A stretch of DNA of 64,000 nucleotides from Neisseria dentiae (GTDB lineage: Bacteria; Pseudomonadota; Gammaproteobacteria; Burkholderiales; Neisseriaceae), in the NCBI RefSeq assembly GCF_024580525.1, contig NZ_JANIKQ010000006.1:1-64000 (forward strand), read 5' to 3'. The notes under the pieces are model-generated. The model was not told where the DNA came from, searched no databases, and saw only the letters and a program-made list of their open reading frames with translations. The translations under genes were made by a program, and so were the position numbers. Positions 1-12,933 of the stretch are shown here, in pieces. Each line of letters opens with the position of its first letter. The stretch's first letter is position 1.

Positions 1-33
1 TCAATCTGAGCCAGGATCAAACTCTTATGTTCA
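1..33 (-). rRNA. 16S rRNA, 5' end only
   Basis: The reverse complement carries AGAGTTTGATCCTGGCTCAG, the universal start of bacterial 16S rRNA, preceded by TGAACATA as in Neisseria. The rest of the gene lies beyond the left edge, transcribed leftwards. The exact mature 5' end (about 33) is inferred from homologues. Confidence 0.96.
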
Positions 34-157
34 ATCTCTAACTTAATAACTTCTGGTCTGCTTCAAAGAAACCGACAAAGAATAGATATATCTACATCTT
101 GTCTGTTTTTGTCGCAGTGTGAGGCACCAAGGCACTCACACTTATCGGTAATCTGTG

Positions 158-1421
<1,264 letters not shown>

Positions 1422-1460
1422 GAATATATTGTTGCCTATATATAGAGCATACTGAACCAA

Positions 1461-1495
1461 GAAGGCCGTCTGAAACGTTTCAGACAGCCTTCTTT
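1461..1495 (+). terminator. hemB terminator (inverted DUS pair)
   Basis: A near-perfect hairpin, GAAGGCCGTCTGAAAC with GTTTCAGACAGCCTTC, followed by TTT. The inverted DUS pair is the usual Neisseria rho-independent terminator form. The region 1496-1953 has no gene I can support; it is AT-rich near 1800-1900 with a possible -10 TACAAT at 1889-1894 for the next gene. Confidence 0.8.
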
Positions 1496-1953
1496 ATGTA
1501 GAAAACCATCGCGTTGAGCATGCAAACGGATAACAGCAGCCATATCACAAAACAACTATGCCTGACGGTATCTGCTGCGAACCAACCGGCAAAATGGCGG
1601 CTGCATACCATTTCCGCAAAATCATCAATAGCACAAAAATATATTCTATAGCTTAGCAATCAGAGGCCGTCTAAAATCTTTTGCTCGAACACTATGCCAT
1701 ACGGCCTCGACCGTAAATTCCAGTAAAACCAACCAGCCTTCTCCGCAACTGCCCTGATATCTGAAGCCTGCTGCAAAATTAGAAATTAACATTTTGTTTT
1801 CTTTATATTTCATCAACCTCCTGTTCAAATAGTTTTTCATAATTAAGATTATTTGAACTATAAATTATCCAAATCAACACAAGGGGCGTACAATCCGCCT
1901 CATCGTTTTTGATGCACCTTTTTATCAACCTTATTATTGTTTAGGAGTTCCAA

Positions 1954-2688
1954 ATGGCATTAGTAGACCGTACCGGCCAACAAGTCCCCGGCGTTGTATT
2001 CCACACCCGCGCAGGCGATGCTTGGAAAGACGTTTCCACCGACGATTTGTTCAAAGGCAAAAAAGTAGTGGTGTTCTCGCTGCCCGGCGCCTTCACCCCC
2101 ACCTGCTCTTCCACCCACCTGCCCCGCTACAACGAGCTGGCCAAAGAATTCAAAGCCCGCGGCGTTGACAGCATCCTGTGCGTATCCGTAAATGACACTT
2201 TCGTGATGAACGCATGGCTGGCCGACCAGGAAGCCGAAAACATCATCGTTGTGCCCGACGGCAACGGCGAATTCACTAAAGGCATGGGCATGCTGGTTAG
2301 CAAAGAAGGTTTGGGCTTCGGCGACCGCTCTTGGCGTTACTCTATGCTGGTTAACGACGGCAAAATCGAAAAAATGTTTATCGAGCCGGAAAAAGAAGGC
2401 GACCCCTTTGAAGTTTCCGATGCCGACACCATGCTGAAATTCATCGACCCCAACTGGAAACAGCAAGAATCCATTGCCATCTTCACCAAACCCGGCTGCC
2501 CCTTCTGCGCCAAAGCCAAGCAACTGCTGCAAGACAAAGGCTTGGACTACGAAGAAATCGTTTTGGGCAAAGACGCCACCACCGTTTCCGTACGCGCCAT
2601 CACCGGCAAAACCTCTGCCCCGCAAGTGTTTATCGGCGGCAAATACATCGGCGGCAGCGAAGAGCTGGAAGCCTTTTTGGCCAAATAA
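1954..2688 (+). CDS. peroxiredoxin-glutaredoxin fusion (hybrid Prx5/Grx)
   Basis: 244 aa. A thiol peroxidase reducing H2O2 and alkyl hydroperoxides with glutathione through its own glutaredoxin domain. The Prx5-type domain (about residues 3-165) has the peroxidatic cysteine C51 in PGAFTPTC. The glutaredoxin domain (about 173-244) has C182 and C185 in GCPFC. This is the hybrid known from Haemophilus and Neisseria. AGGAG at 1942-1946 sets the start. The FAD disulfide reductase follows after a strong terminator, so the two are neighbours but probably separate transcripts. Confidence 0.96.
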   Translation: MALVDRTGQQVPGVVFHTRAGDAWKDVSTDDLFKGKKVVVFSLPGAFTPTCSSTHLPRYNELAKEFKARGVDSILCVSVNDTFVMNAWLADQEAENIIVVPDGNGEFTKGMGMLVSKEGLGFGDRSWRYSMLVNDGKIEKMFIEPEKEGDPFEVSDADTMLKFIDPNWKQQESIAIFTKPGCPFCAKAKQLLQDKGLDYEEIVLGKDATTVSVRAITGKTSAPQVFIGGKYIGGSEELEAFLAK

Positions 2689-2721
2689 TCCGCTGGTTAC
2701 CGTGGTTTGAACGCCACTTGC

Positions 2722-2757
2722 AAAACGTGCCGTTATCCACCCGTAACGGCACGTTTT
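2722..2757 (+). terminator. prx/grx terminator
   Basis: Perfect 14-bp stem AAAACGTGCCGTTA / TAACGGCACGTTTT with an 8-nt loop, just after the Prx-Grx stop. A second inverted DUS pair follows at 2764-2798. Confidence 0.85.
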
Positions 2758-2913
2758 CAAATATTCAGACGGCCAAAATGCAATGCAGGCCGTCTGAAAA
2801 AATGCAGCAGATTTACGCAAACCGGCATTGCAAACCGTGGTTCCGGTTTTCTTAAATTTCTTGCTTATCCGTTTTAAAGGCCGTCTGAAACGGCAACCCA
2901 AAAGGACAACACC

Positions 2914-4368
2914 ATGAAACAACTCCAAGCAGACGTAGTGGTTATCGGCGGCGGTACCGCCGGCATGGGCGCATTCCGCAACGCGCGCTTCCACACCGAC
3001 AACGTTTACCTGATCGAAGGCTACGCTTTCGGCACCACCTGCGCCCGCGTCGGCTGTATGCCCTCCAAGCTCCTGATTGCCGCCGCCGAAGCGCGCCACC
3101 ATGCCCTGCACACCGACCCGTTCGGCATCCACTTAGACAAAAACAGCATCACCGTTAACGGCGCAGAAGTGATGAAGCGCGTGAAATCCGAGCGCGACCG
3201 TTTTGTCGGCTTCGTGGTCAGCGACGTAGAAGAATGGCCGGCCGACAAGCGCATCATGGGCAACGCCAGATTTATCGACGAACACACCGTCCAAATCGAC
3301 GACCACACCCAAATCAAAGCCGACCACATCGTGATTGCCACCGGTTCGCGCCCCGTTATCCAGCCGCAATGGGAAGCGCTGGGCGACAAACTGATTATCA
3401 ACGACGACGTATTCTCTTGGGACACTCTGCCCGAAAGCGTGGCCGTGTTCGGCCCCGGCGTAATCGGTTTGGAACTCGGCCAAGCCTTGCACCGCTTGGG
3501 CGTAAAAACGGAAATCTTCGGCGTGGGCGGCGCATTGGGCGGCATCACCGACCCCGTGGTGCTGGCCGAAGCCAAAGCCATTTTCAGCGAAGAGCTGCCG
3601 CTGCATTTGGACGTTGATCCCGAAAAAACCGAAGTCAAACTCAATCAGGAAGGCAAAGTGGAAGTGCACTGGGTGTGCGGCGGCGAGCGCGGCGTGTACA
3701 CCGCCGACTACCTGCTGGCCGCCATCGGCCGCCGCCCCAACATCGATAAAATCGGGCTGGAAAACCTGAACATCGAATTGGATGAGCGCGGCGTGCCCAA
3801 AGCCCACCCGCTTACCATGCAAACCAGCATTCCGCATATCTTTATCGCAGGCGACGCCTCCAACCAGCTGCCGCTGCTGCACGAAGCCAGCGACCAAGGC
3901 AAAATCGCGGGCGACAATGCCGGCCTCTACCCCAACATCGCCAACGGCCTGCGCCGCAGCCCGCTGGGCGTGGTGTTCACCAACCCGCAAATCGCCATCG
4001 TGGGCCTGCGTTATGCGCGCGTGCTCGAGCGCTATAAAAACCCCGAGTGCGTGGTGATCGGCGAAGTGTCGTTCCGCAACCAGGGCCGCAGCCGCGTGAT
4101 GCTGGTTAACAAAGGCCACATGCGCGTGTATGCCGAACAAGGCACCGGCCTGTTTATCGGCGCCGAAATCGTCGGCCCCGCCGCCGAACATCTGGCGCAC
4201 CTCTTGGCTTGGGCACACCAGCAAAAGATGACCGTGCCGCAAATGCTCGATATGCCCTTCTACCACCCCGTTATCGAAGAGGGCCTGCGCACCGCCCTGC
4301 GTGATGTGAACAGCAAACTGAAGCTGGGCGAAGTGCATACCGAATGTGCCGAATGCCCGGGCGCATAA
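2914..4368 (+). CDS. dihydrolipoamide dehydrogenase-like FAD disulfide oxidoreductase
   Basis: 484 aa, class I pyridine nucleotide-disulfide oxidoreductase. N-terminal FAD site VVVIGGGTAGMGA (8-20), redox disulfide C43/C48 in TTCARVGCMPSK, NAD(P) Rossmann segment FGPGVIGLELG near 183, second FAD motif IFIAGDAS, and the dimer-interface His-Pro-Glu motif as YHPVIEE at 450-456. The C-terminus ends in a second pair, C478-x-x-C481 (HTECAECPGA), which ordinary lipoamide dehydrogenases lack. No lipoyl or E1/E2 genes are nearby; it sits after the peroxiredoxin fusion, as in meningococcus, so a role in thiol reduction is plausible but inferred. Confidence 0.9.
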   Translation: MKQLQADVVVIGGGTAGMGAFRNARFHTDNVYLIEGYAFGTTCARVGCMPSKLLIAAAEARHHALHTDPFGIHLDKNSITVNGAEVMKRVKSERDRFVGFVVSDVEEWPADKRIMGNARFIDEHTVQIDDHTQIKADHIVIATGSRPVIQPQWEALGDKLIINDDVFSWDTLPESVAVFGPGVIGLELGQALHRLGVKTEIFGVGGALGGITDPVVLAEAKAIFSEELPLHLDVDPEKTEVKLNQEGKVEVHWVCGGERGVYTADYLLAAIGRRPNIDKIGLENLNIELDERGVPKAHPLTMQTSIPHIFIAGDASNQLPLLHEASDQGKIAGDNAGLYPNIANGLRRSPLGVVFTNPQIAIVGLRYARVLERYKNPECVVIGEVSFRNQGRSRVMLVNKGHMRVYAEQGTGLFIGAEIVGPAAEHLAHLLAWAHQQKMTVPQMLDMPFYHPVIEEGLRTALRDVNSKLKLGEVHTECAECPGA

Positions 4369-4464
4369 GCCTATACTGAGTAACAGCCCCGTCATACCCG
4401 GGCCACGCCCGAGCATAACGGAACGGTTATTAAACAAGTGGCTTTGCTATAGCATCAAACATCA

Positions 4465-4502
4465 AACAAGGCCGTCTGAAAATATTCAGACGGCCTTGTT
4501 TT
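4465..4502. terminator. bidirectional DUS-pair terminator
   Basis: AACAAGGCCGTCTGAA (4465-4480) pairs with TTCAGACGGCCTTGTT (4485-4500), with A and T runs on both sides. It separates two convergent genes and can serve both. Confidence 0.85.
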
Positions 4503-4515
4503 ATTTCACGGGCGT

Positions 4516-5088
4516 TTATTTTTTAGCCGGTGCTTTTTTCGCAGGCGCTTTGGCGGGTGCTGCGGCTTTGTTCAGTTTGGCGGTGGCCGCTTTGTCGAGC
4601 ACGCAGCCGCGGGTTACGATTTGCGACACTTGCTGCTGTTGGCCGTTTACGGTTTCCACAGCCGCTTGGGTCAGCATATTGCCGTCCACTTTATCCACAT
4701 TGGCGGCAGTGGCTTTGCTTGCCGACCAAGTGATGCCGCCGCCGGCGAAGATGTTTTGGTCTTCATTGCCCACTACGCGGAACAGGCCGGGAGAAACCTT
4801 ATCTTGATATTTAACTTGGGCAACCACTACTTCGCCGTTTTTGAAACCATACATCACGTTCAACGGGTTTTGGCCTTTGTCGCCGCATTTGTAGGCCACT
4901 TCTTTTTTACCGTCGATGGAATCAACCTGAACGGTTTGCGGGCCTTGGGCTTGGGGTGCCGGCTGCTGTTGCGCGGCAGGCGCGGGAGCGGGTTGGGCTT
5001 TGGGCTTGTCTTTGCCGAACATACCGCAGGCGCTCAGGGCAGCTACCATGGCCAGAGCGGGAACGATGGTTTTCAAATTTGATTTCAT
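4516..5088 (-). CDS. putative lipoprotein with Pro/Ala/Gln linker and Lys/Ala-rich tail
   Basis: 190 aa. Signal peptide with lipobox LSA-C, lipidated cysteine C21. A Pro/Ala/Gln-rich linker (about 30-50) precedes a globular domain that starts VAYKCGDKG and ends VTRGC. The Cys-to-Cys span with an aromatic-Gly-Phe turn resembles the MliC/ACP lysozyme-inhibitor fold, but I cannot confirm that from sequence alone. The tail is a low-complexity AAPAKAPAKKAPAKK, likely to bind acidic polymers or peptidoglycan (inference). Monocistronic, convergent with the preceding oxidoreductase. Confidence 0.8.
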   Translation of the reverse strand: MKSNLKTIVPALAMVAALSACGMFGKDKPKAQPAPAPAAQQQPAPQAQGPQTVQVDSIDGKKEVAYKCGDKGQNPLNVMYGFKNGEVVVAQVKYQDKVSPGLFRVVGNEDQNIFAGGGITWSASKATAANVDKVDGNMLTQAAVETVNGQQQQVSQIVTRGCVLDKAATAKLNKAAAPAKAPAKKAPAKK

Positions 5089-5450
5089 AAAGTTACTCCG
5101 TTAATCGTTTTATTCAAATTGCGCCGGTGCGGCACAGACGGGTATTGGGCAACCATAACAGATAAAAAGTTCCGTGTCTTTTGCGCGCCGCGCCGCAAAA
5201 CGGGCTTGTGTGCGCAAACCGTGCCGTCTTTGTCCTTATGCCGTTGATTTGGCTTTTGTTTTATGCCGTATGAAAAAACAGTTCAAAACAAGTAAAGATT
5301 TCCCCTGCCCTGCCCGGGCGGCAAAACGGCGGCCACTGCGGCTTGCGCCGCCGATAGGCAACAACGGCGCCCGGTTGCTTTATAATAGGTGTGCCGGCCT
5401 GCTGTTCCAGCCTGCCCCCGCCCGCAATCCAACCGAGAAAGGAAACTGCC

Positions 5451-5816
5451 ATGAGCAACGATGTTATCGAACACAACAGCCCCGCGCCGAACGACAGCCT
5501 GCGCACCTACTCTATTATCATCTACGCCCTTTACGCCTTGTCGCTGGTCAACGGCATCACCGCACTGGTGGGCGTGATTATGGCCTATGTGAAACGCGAC
5601 GAAATGGCGGACACGGTTTATCAAAGCCATGCGCAATATCTGATTAAAACTTTTTGGTACACCCTGCTGGGTATGTTCATTGGCTGGCTCACGCTGTTTA
5701 TCTTCATCGGCTTCGCGGTTATTCTCGCGGCAAGCGTGTGGTTTATCTACCGCGTGGTGGCCGGATTTATAAAACTGCTGGACAACCAGCCCGTGTCGCC
5801 CGACGGCTGGCTGTAA
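5451..5816 (+). CDS. DUF4870-type small membrane protein
   Basis: 121 aa. Soluble N-terminus (SNDVIEHNSPAPND), then three hydrophobic segments (about 18-42, 65-85, 88-112) with a KRDE-rich loop between the first two. This pattern fits the DUF4870/Tic20-like family of unknown function. The AAAGGAAA Shine-Dalgarno 8-9 nt upstream supports ATG at 5451 over an earlier in-frame ATG at 5391. It ends before an inverted DUS pair. Confidence 0.75.
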   Translation: MSNDVIEHNSPAPNDSLRTYSIIIYALYALSLVNGITALVGVIMAYVKRDEMADTVYQSHAQYLIKTFWYTLLGMFIGWLTLFIFIGFAVILAASVWFIYRVVAGFIKLLDNQPVSPDGWL

Positions 5817-5832
5817 ACAAACGATTGTTTTT

Positions 5833-5870
5833 TTTCAGACGGCCGCCAATCAAAGAAAGGCCGTCTGAAA
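5833..5870 (+). terminator. inverted DUS pair terminator
   Basis: TTCAGACGGCC and GGCCGTCTGAA flank a short loop just downstream of the DUF4870-type gene, preceded by a T run. Confidence 0.6.
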
Positions 5871-5974
5871 ACAATCTGCCCGAACAGGCCGTTTCAAACG
5901 GCCCGCCTGCCCGCATAGCGAAAAAACCGTATTTACGCTATATAATCGCCCTCTTTCCCACGATTGTTCCAACC

Positions 5975-7069
5975 ATGACCGATTCTGCCTACCAGCAACA
6001 GCTAAACGGAAAAATCCGCCGCATCGGGCAACTGTTCGCGCCGCTGCCCGTGCCCGCTTTGGAAGTGTTCGACTCTCCCGAACAACACTACCGTATGCGC
6101 GCCGAATTCAGGGTTTGGCACGAAGGCGAAACCATGTTTTACGCCATGTTCGAGCAGGGGCGCAAAGCCGGCGGCGCAACCATGCAGCGCTGTGACAGCT
6201 TTGCCCCCGCCTGCGAAGCCGTCAACCGCCTGATGCCGCGCCTGCTCGCTGCGGCCGGCCGCGTGGGCGTGCTGAAAAACCGCTGGTATCAGGTGGAATT
6301 TCTCGCCACTTTGAGCGGCGAAATGCTGGTAACGATGATCTACCACAAAAAACTCGACGACACTTGGCGCGCCGCCGCCGAAGAGATGCAAAACGAGCTG
6401 GGCATCGCCGTGATCGGCCGCAGCAAAGGGCAGAAAATCGTGTTGAAACAGGATTTCGTTACCGAAAAACTGCATGTAAACGGCCACCCGTTCGTTTACC
6501 GCCAATACGAAGGCAGCTTCACCCAGCCCAACGCCGCCGTTTGCGAAAAAATGCTCGCTTGGGCGTGTGATGTGGCGCAGCACATCGGCGGTGGCGACAT
6601 GCTGGAGCTTTATTGCGGCAACGGCAACTTCACGCTGCCGCTCGCGCGCAGTTTCGACAAAGTGTTGGCCACCGAAGTATCGAAAACCTCGGTGCAGGCC
6701 GCGTTATGGAATATAGAAGCGAACGGCAGCGGCAACGTGAAAATCGCCCGTTTGTTGGCCGAAGAATTTACCGAAGCCTACACCGGCGTGCGCGAGTTCC
6801 GCCGCCTGCAAGAACAAGGCATCGTATTGGCCGACTACCGCTTTTCCACTGTTTTCGTCGATCCGCCGCGCGCCGGCATCGACAGCGAAACCCTGAAACT
6901 GGTGCAGCAGTTCGACCATGTGATTTATATTTCGTGCAACCCCGAAACCCTGCGCGCCAACCTCGACACGCTGGCGCAAACCCACCGCATACGCCGCATG
7001 GCGCTGTTCGACCAGTTTCCGTTTACCCCCCATATCGAAAGCGGGGTATGGCTGGAAAAGCGCAGGTAA
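5975..7069 (+). CDS. trmA: tRNA (uracil-5-)-methyltransferase
   Basis: 364 aa. Makes m5U54 in the T-loop of tRNA using SAM. The SAM motif is LELYCGNGNFTLPLA near residue 210; the catalytic nucleophile is C321 in YISCNPETL; the DPPRAG motif lies just before it. TrmA lacks the N-terminal TRAM domain and Fe-S cysteines of RlmD, and the length fits TrmA. The frame is open upstream to 5654, but MTDSAYQQQL at 5975 matches the family and lies 29 nt after a TATAAT box (5941-5946). Confidence 0.95.
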   Translation: MTDSAYQQQLNGKIRRIGQLFAPLPVPALEVFDSPEQHYRMRAEFRVWHEGETMFYAMFEQGRKAGGATMQRCDSFAPACEAVNRLMPRLLAAAGRVGVLKNRWYQVEFLATLSGEMLVTMIYHKKLDDTWRAAAEEMQNELGIAVIGRSKGQKIVLKQDFVTEKLHVNGHPFVYRQYEGSFTQPNAAVCEKMLAWACDVAQHIGGGDMLELYCGNGNFTLPLARSFDKVLATEVSKTSVQAALWNIEANGSGNVKIARLLAEEFTEAYTGVREFRRLQEQGIVLADYRFSTVFVDPPRAGIDSETLKLVQQFDHVIYISCNPETLRANLDTLAQTHRIRRMALFDQFPFTPHIESGVWLEKRR

Positions 7070-7078
7070 AGCACCTAA

Positions 7079-7103
7079 GGCCGTCTGAAACCGTTTCAGA
7101 CGG
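7079..7103 (+). terminator. trmA terminator (inverted DUS pair)
   Basis: GGCCGTCTGAAAC / GTTTCAGACGG hairpin directly after trmA. Its right arm has been interrupted by a repeat element, see 7103-7245. Confidence 0.65.
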
Positions 7104-7245
7104 AGACCTTTGTAAAACCCCCAGATGTGGATGCAGTTCAAGGCGTAGCAGCGCAGCGAGTGCAGACATATCAAACAGATAGGCAAGCGAGCGAGCAGCA
7201 CACAACGCAGAAATGCGCCGCAGATGGGGGTTTTGCAAAGGTCTC
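7103..7245. repeat. family A element, copy 1 (143 bp, inverted ends)
   Basis: Starts GAGACCTTTGTAAAA and ends TTTTGCAAAGGTCTC, an inverted terminal repeat of about 15 bp. Identical in length to copies at 49708-49850 and 54530-54672, with most internal bases shared. The flanks are AGACG on both sides (7098-7102 and 7246-7250), so it looks inserted into a reverse-strand DUS with a 5-bp duplication. No coding potential. It fills the trmA-recO gap. Confidence 0.85.
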
Positions 7246-7275
7246 AGACGGCCTGCCGCAGGATAAACCGTTAAT

Positions 7276-8022
7276 ATGTCCGCCCAAACCCACCGCATCA
7301 ACCACGAACCCGCCTTCCTGCTCACCGCCAGACCCTGGCGCGAAAGCAGCCTGTGGCTGGAAATGTTCAGCCGCCGCTACGGGCGCGTGGCCCTGCTCGC
7401 CCGCAGCGCCCGCACGCGCCAGAGCGAATTGCGCGGCGTGCTGGTGCCGTTTGTGCCGGTGAGCGCATCGTGGTACGGTTCGCAGGAGCTGAAAACCCTG
7501 CACCGCGCCGAATGGCTGGGCGGCTGGCGGCAGCCGCAGGGGCGGTCGCTGTTCAGCGGGCTGTATGCCAACGAGTTGGTATACAAACTCACCGCCCGCG
7601 AAGACCCGCACCCCGCCCTGTACGACGCGCTCCACACCCTGATGCGCGCGGTGGCCGAAGAGCCGAACCACGTTGCCGCCCTGCGCCGCTTCGAGTGGGC
7701 ATTGTTAACCGAATTGGGCTTCGCACCCGACCTGCAACACGACGAACACGGCCAACCCGTTGCCGCCGGGCAAACCTACTGGCTGCGCCCCGAGCACGCC
7801 CCGCTACCGCTGGCACAGGCGGGCGGTTTGCCACAGCACGAAGCGCAAGGCGTTTCGGTAGACGGCAGCACCTTAATCCAACTGCGCAACGGCATTTTCG
7901 ACAACGGCGAAAGTTTGCAGCAAACCCTCAAACTCACCCGTATGCTGCTGGATTTCCGCCTGCCCGAAGGCATCAAATCGCGGCAGGTTTTGCAGCAGAT
8001 GCAGGCGTTTCAGACGGCCTGA
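7276..8022 (+). CDS. recO: DNA repair protein RecO
   Basis: 248 aa. Mediator of the RecF pathway that helps load RecA on SSB-coated single strands and anneals DNA. The N-terminal OB-fold ([22 protein letters not shown]) and the helical C-terminal domain fit RecO of beta-proteobacteria. The last codons (MQAFQTA then stop) are a reverse DUS read in frame, so the uptake sequence has become the C-terminus. pdxJ follows 65 bp later, consistent with a recO-pdxJ-acpS operon. Confidence 0.93.
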   Translation: MSAQTHRINHEPAFLLTARPWRESSLWLEMFSRRYGRVALLARSARTRQSELRGVLVPFVPVSASWYGSQELKTLHRAEWLGGWRQPQGRSLFSGLYANELVYKLTAREDPHPALYDALHTLMRAVAEEPNHVAALRRFEWALLTELGFAPDLQHDEHGQPVAAGQTYWLRPEHAPLPLAQAGGLPQHEAQGVSVDGSTLIQLRNGIFDNGESLQQTLKLTRMLLDFRLPEGIKSRQVLQQMQAFQTA

Positions 8023-8087
8023 ATTTTTTACCCAACCCGCACAGGCCGTCTGAAAACACAACCAGACCTTCAAAAAGGAACCGAACC

Positions 8088-8819
8088 ATGTTACTAGGCG
8101 TAAACATCGACCACATCGCCACCTTGCGCAACGCCCGCGGCACCCCCTACCCCAACCCGCTCGAAGCCGCGCTGATTGCCGAAACCCACGGCGCCGACCT
8201 GATTACCCTGCACCTGCGCGAAGACCGCCGCCACATCAAAGACGCCGACGTGTTCGCCATCAAAAACGCCGTCCGCACCCGCATGAACCTCGAAATGGCG
8301 CTCACCGAAGAAATGCTCGAAAACGCCCTTAAAGTGATGCCCGAAGACGTGTGCATCGTGCCCGAAAAGCGCGAAGAAATCACCACCGAAGGCGGCCTCG
8401 ACGTTTTGGCGCAACAAGACAAAATCGCCGCCTTCACCAAAACGCTCACCGAAGCCGGCATCCGCGTTTCCCTGTTTATCGACGCCGACGAAGCGCAAAT
8501 CCAAGCCGCCCGCGACGTGGGCGCACCCGTTATCGAACTGCACACCGGCGCCTATGCCGATGCCGAAACGCCGTATGCGCGCGCGACGCAATTGCAGCGC
8601 ATCGAAGAAGGCGCGAACTTCGGCAGCGATTTGGGGCTGGTTGTCAACGCAGGCCACGGCCTCACCATCCACAACGTAACCCCGATTGCCAAAATTCTCG
8701 CCATCCATGAGCTGAACATCGGCCATTCGCTGATTGCCCAAGCCGTGTTCCTCGGCCTGCCCGAAGCGATACGGCAGATGAAAGAAGTGATGTTCAGGGC
8801 GCGCTCGCTGCCTTATTGA
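8088..8819 (+). CDS. pdxJ: pyridoxine 5'-phosphate synthase
   Basis: 243 aa. Condenses 1-deoxyxylulose 5-phosphate with 3-amino-2-oxopropyl phosphate to form pyridoxine 5'-phosphate. TIM-barrel with family-typical [18 protein letters not shown] at the N-terminus, [25 protein letters not shown] and VNAGHGL. An AAGGAA Shine-Dalgarno 7 nt upstream selects ATG 8088, although the frame is open far upstream through recO. acpS follows after 31 bp, the usual pdxJ-acpS arrangement. Confidence 0.97.
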   Translation: MLLGVNIDHIATLRNARGTPYPNPLEAALIAETHGADLITLHLREDRRHIKDADVFAIKNAVRTRMNLEMALTEEMLENALKVMPEDVCIVPEKREEITTEGGLDVLAQQDKIAAFTKTLTEAGIRVSLFIDADEAQIQAARDVGAPVIELHTGAYADAETPYARATQLQRIEEGANFGSDLGLVVNAGHGLTIHNVTPIAKILAIHELNIGHSLIAQAVFLGLPEAIRQMKEVMFRARSLPY

Positions 8820-8850
8820 GGCCGTCTGAAAACCCGAAAAGGAAAACCCC

Positions 8851-9228
8851 ATGATCTACGGAATCGGCACCGACATCGTTGCGCTGGAGCGCATCGAAAA
8901 ACTGCACAAAAAATACGGCCAAGCCTTCGCCCAGCGCCTGCTCAGCCGAATCGAACTGCTCGAATACCCGCAATCGGGCAAGCCGGTGAACTTTCTCGCC
9001 AAACGCTTCGCCGCCAAAGAAGCCTTCGCCAAAGCCGTCGGCACCGGCCTGCGCTCGCCCGTTAGCCTGCGCAACATCGGCGTGGGGCACGACGGATTGG
9101 GCAAACCCGAATTTATCTGCGAACCCGATTTGCAGCAATGGCTGCAAGAAAAAGGCATCAAGCGTGTGCATCTGAGCATGAGCGACGAGGGCGGCCAGGT
9201 GCTGGCGTTTGCCGTGGCCGAAAAATAA
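8851..9228 (+). CDS. acpS: holo-[acyl-carrier-protein] synthase
   Basis: 125 aa. Transfers 4'-phosphopantetheine from CoA to apo-ACP for fatty-acid synthesis. Metal-binding Asp in IYGIGTDIVALERI (D8) and Glu in FAAKEAFAKAVGTG (about 58) are present, the signature of AcpS-type transferases. AAGGAAAA precedes the start. Likely co-transcribed with recO and pdxJ. Confidence 0.96.
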   Translation: MIYGIGTDIVALERIEKLHKKYGQAFAQRLLSRIELLEYPQSGKPVNFLAKRFAAKEAFAKAVGTGLRSPVSLRNIGVGHDGLGKPEFICEPDLQQWLQEKGIKRVHLSMSDEGGQVLAFAVAEK

Positions 9229-11787
<2,559 letters not shown>

Positions 11788-11930
11788 ATCAAACCTACCC
11801 ATCTCTGCCGCAAACCAGTAAAATGCGTAACTTTAAACCGCGCACCATAAGTTTTCAGACGGCCGCCGAATTTAAGCAAACTTAAGCCGCGCCGTATGGT
11901 CATACATTCAATTATTTTGAGGAGCAACAC

Positions 11931-12806
11931 ATGATCAAACCGATTAAAAAAGCCGTATTCCCCGTTGCCGGCATGGGCACCCGCTTTCTGCCCGCCACCA
12001 AAGCCAGCCCCAAAGAAATGCTGCCGATTGTCGATAAACCCCTGATCCAATACGCGGTGGAAGAAGCCGTGGCGGCAGGCTGCACCGAAATGGTGTTCGT
12101 TACCGGCCGCAACAAACGCAGCATCGAAGACCACTTCGACAAAGCCTACGAACTCGAAACCGAGCTGGAACAGCGCAATAAAGACAAACTGCTCGAACAC
12201 GTTAGAGACATCCTGCCGCCCGAAATCACCTGCCTGTATATCCGCCAAGCCGAAGCCCTGGGCTTGGGCCACGCCGTGCTGTGCGCCCGCGCCGCCGTGG
12301 GCGACAACCCGTTTGCCGTGATTCTGGCCGACGACTTAATCGACGCCCCGCAAGGCGCGCTCAAACAGATGGTCGATATCTACAACCAAACCGGCAACAG
12401 CGTGTTGGGCGTGGAAACGGTGGACCCGTCCCAAACCGGCTCCTACGGTATTGTGGAAGTGGAAAACCTCAAAAGCTACAAACGCATCACCAATATCGTT
12501 GAAAAACCCAAACCCGAAGAAGCGCCTTCCAATTTGGCCGTGGTCGGCCGCTACATCCTCACCCCGCGCATTTTCGACCTGCTCACCAACCTGCCGCGCG
12601 GCGCGGGCAACGAAATCCAGCTCACCGACGGCATCGCCCGCCTGCTCGACCACGAGTTCGTGCTGGCCCACGCCTTCGAGGGCACGCGCTACGACTGCGG
12701 CAGCAAACTGGGCTACCTCGAAGCCACCGTTGCCTACGGCTTGAAACACCCCGAAACCGGCGCGGCATTCCGCGAACTGTTGCAGCAATATACCGGCAAA
12801 AACTAA
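11931..12806 (+). CDS. galU: UTP-glucose-1-phosphate uridylyltransferase
   Basis: 291 aa. Makes UDP-glucose from UTP and glucose 1-phosphate for LOS and capsule precursors. The nucleotidyltransferase motif [20 protein letters not shown] starts at residue 9, and [13 protein letters not shown] follows, both diagnostic of GalU. GAGGAG about 8 nt upstream. Appears monocistronic, ending at an inverted DUS pair at 12839-12877. Confidence 0.96.
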   Translation: MIKPIKKAVFPVAGMGTRFLPATKASPKEMLPIVDKPLIQYAVEEAVAAGCTEMVFVTGRNKRSIEDHFDKAYELETELEQRNKDKLLEHVRDILPPEITCLYIRQAEALGLGHAVLCARAAVGDNPFAVILADDLIDAPQGALKQMVDIYNQTGNSVLGVETVDPSQTGSYGIVEVENLKSYKRITNIVEKPKPEEAPSNLAVVGRYILTPRIFDLLTNLPRGAGNEIQLTDGIARLLDHEFVLAHAFEGTRYDCGSKLGYLEATVAYGLKHPETGAAFRELLQQYTGKN

Positions 12807-12838
12807 ACGGGCGTTTTGCCGGCAACGCTTCAACCTGC

Positions 12839-12877
12839 TTTCAGACGGCCTGTGATAAAGGAACAGGCCGTCTGAAA
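12839..12877 (+). terminator. galU terminator (inverted DUS pair)
   Basis: TTTCAGACGGCCTG and CAGGCCGTCTGAAA separated by 11 nt, 33 bp after the galU stop. Confidence 0.65.
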
Positions 12878-12933
12878 CCGTTCCGGCTATCTATGCTAAA
12901 ATCCCGCCCGACTGATTCAACCCCACACCCGCT

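Noticed and set aside
1480..1660. Minus-strand frame ending FVIWLLLSVCMLNAMVFYIKKAV, resembling a membrane-protein tail.
   Set aside because: No start codon with a ribosome site, stops upstream, and the end runs through the hemB terminator. It could be a gene remnant, but homology cannot be tested here.
1646..1840. 64-codon minus-strand ORF between hemB and the prx/grx gene.
   Set aside because: Reads through a DUS-like sequence and AT-rich DNA, with no domain-like pattern or Shine-Dalgarno.
1960..3132. 390-codon minus-strand ORF opposite the prx/grx gene and the start of the reductase.
   Set aside because: Antisense shadow of well-recognised genes; composition is that expected from GC-rich third positions.
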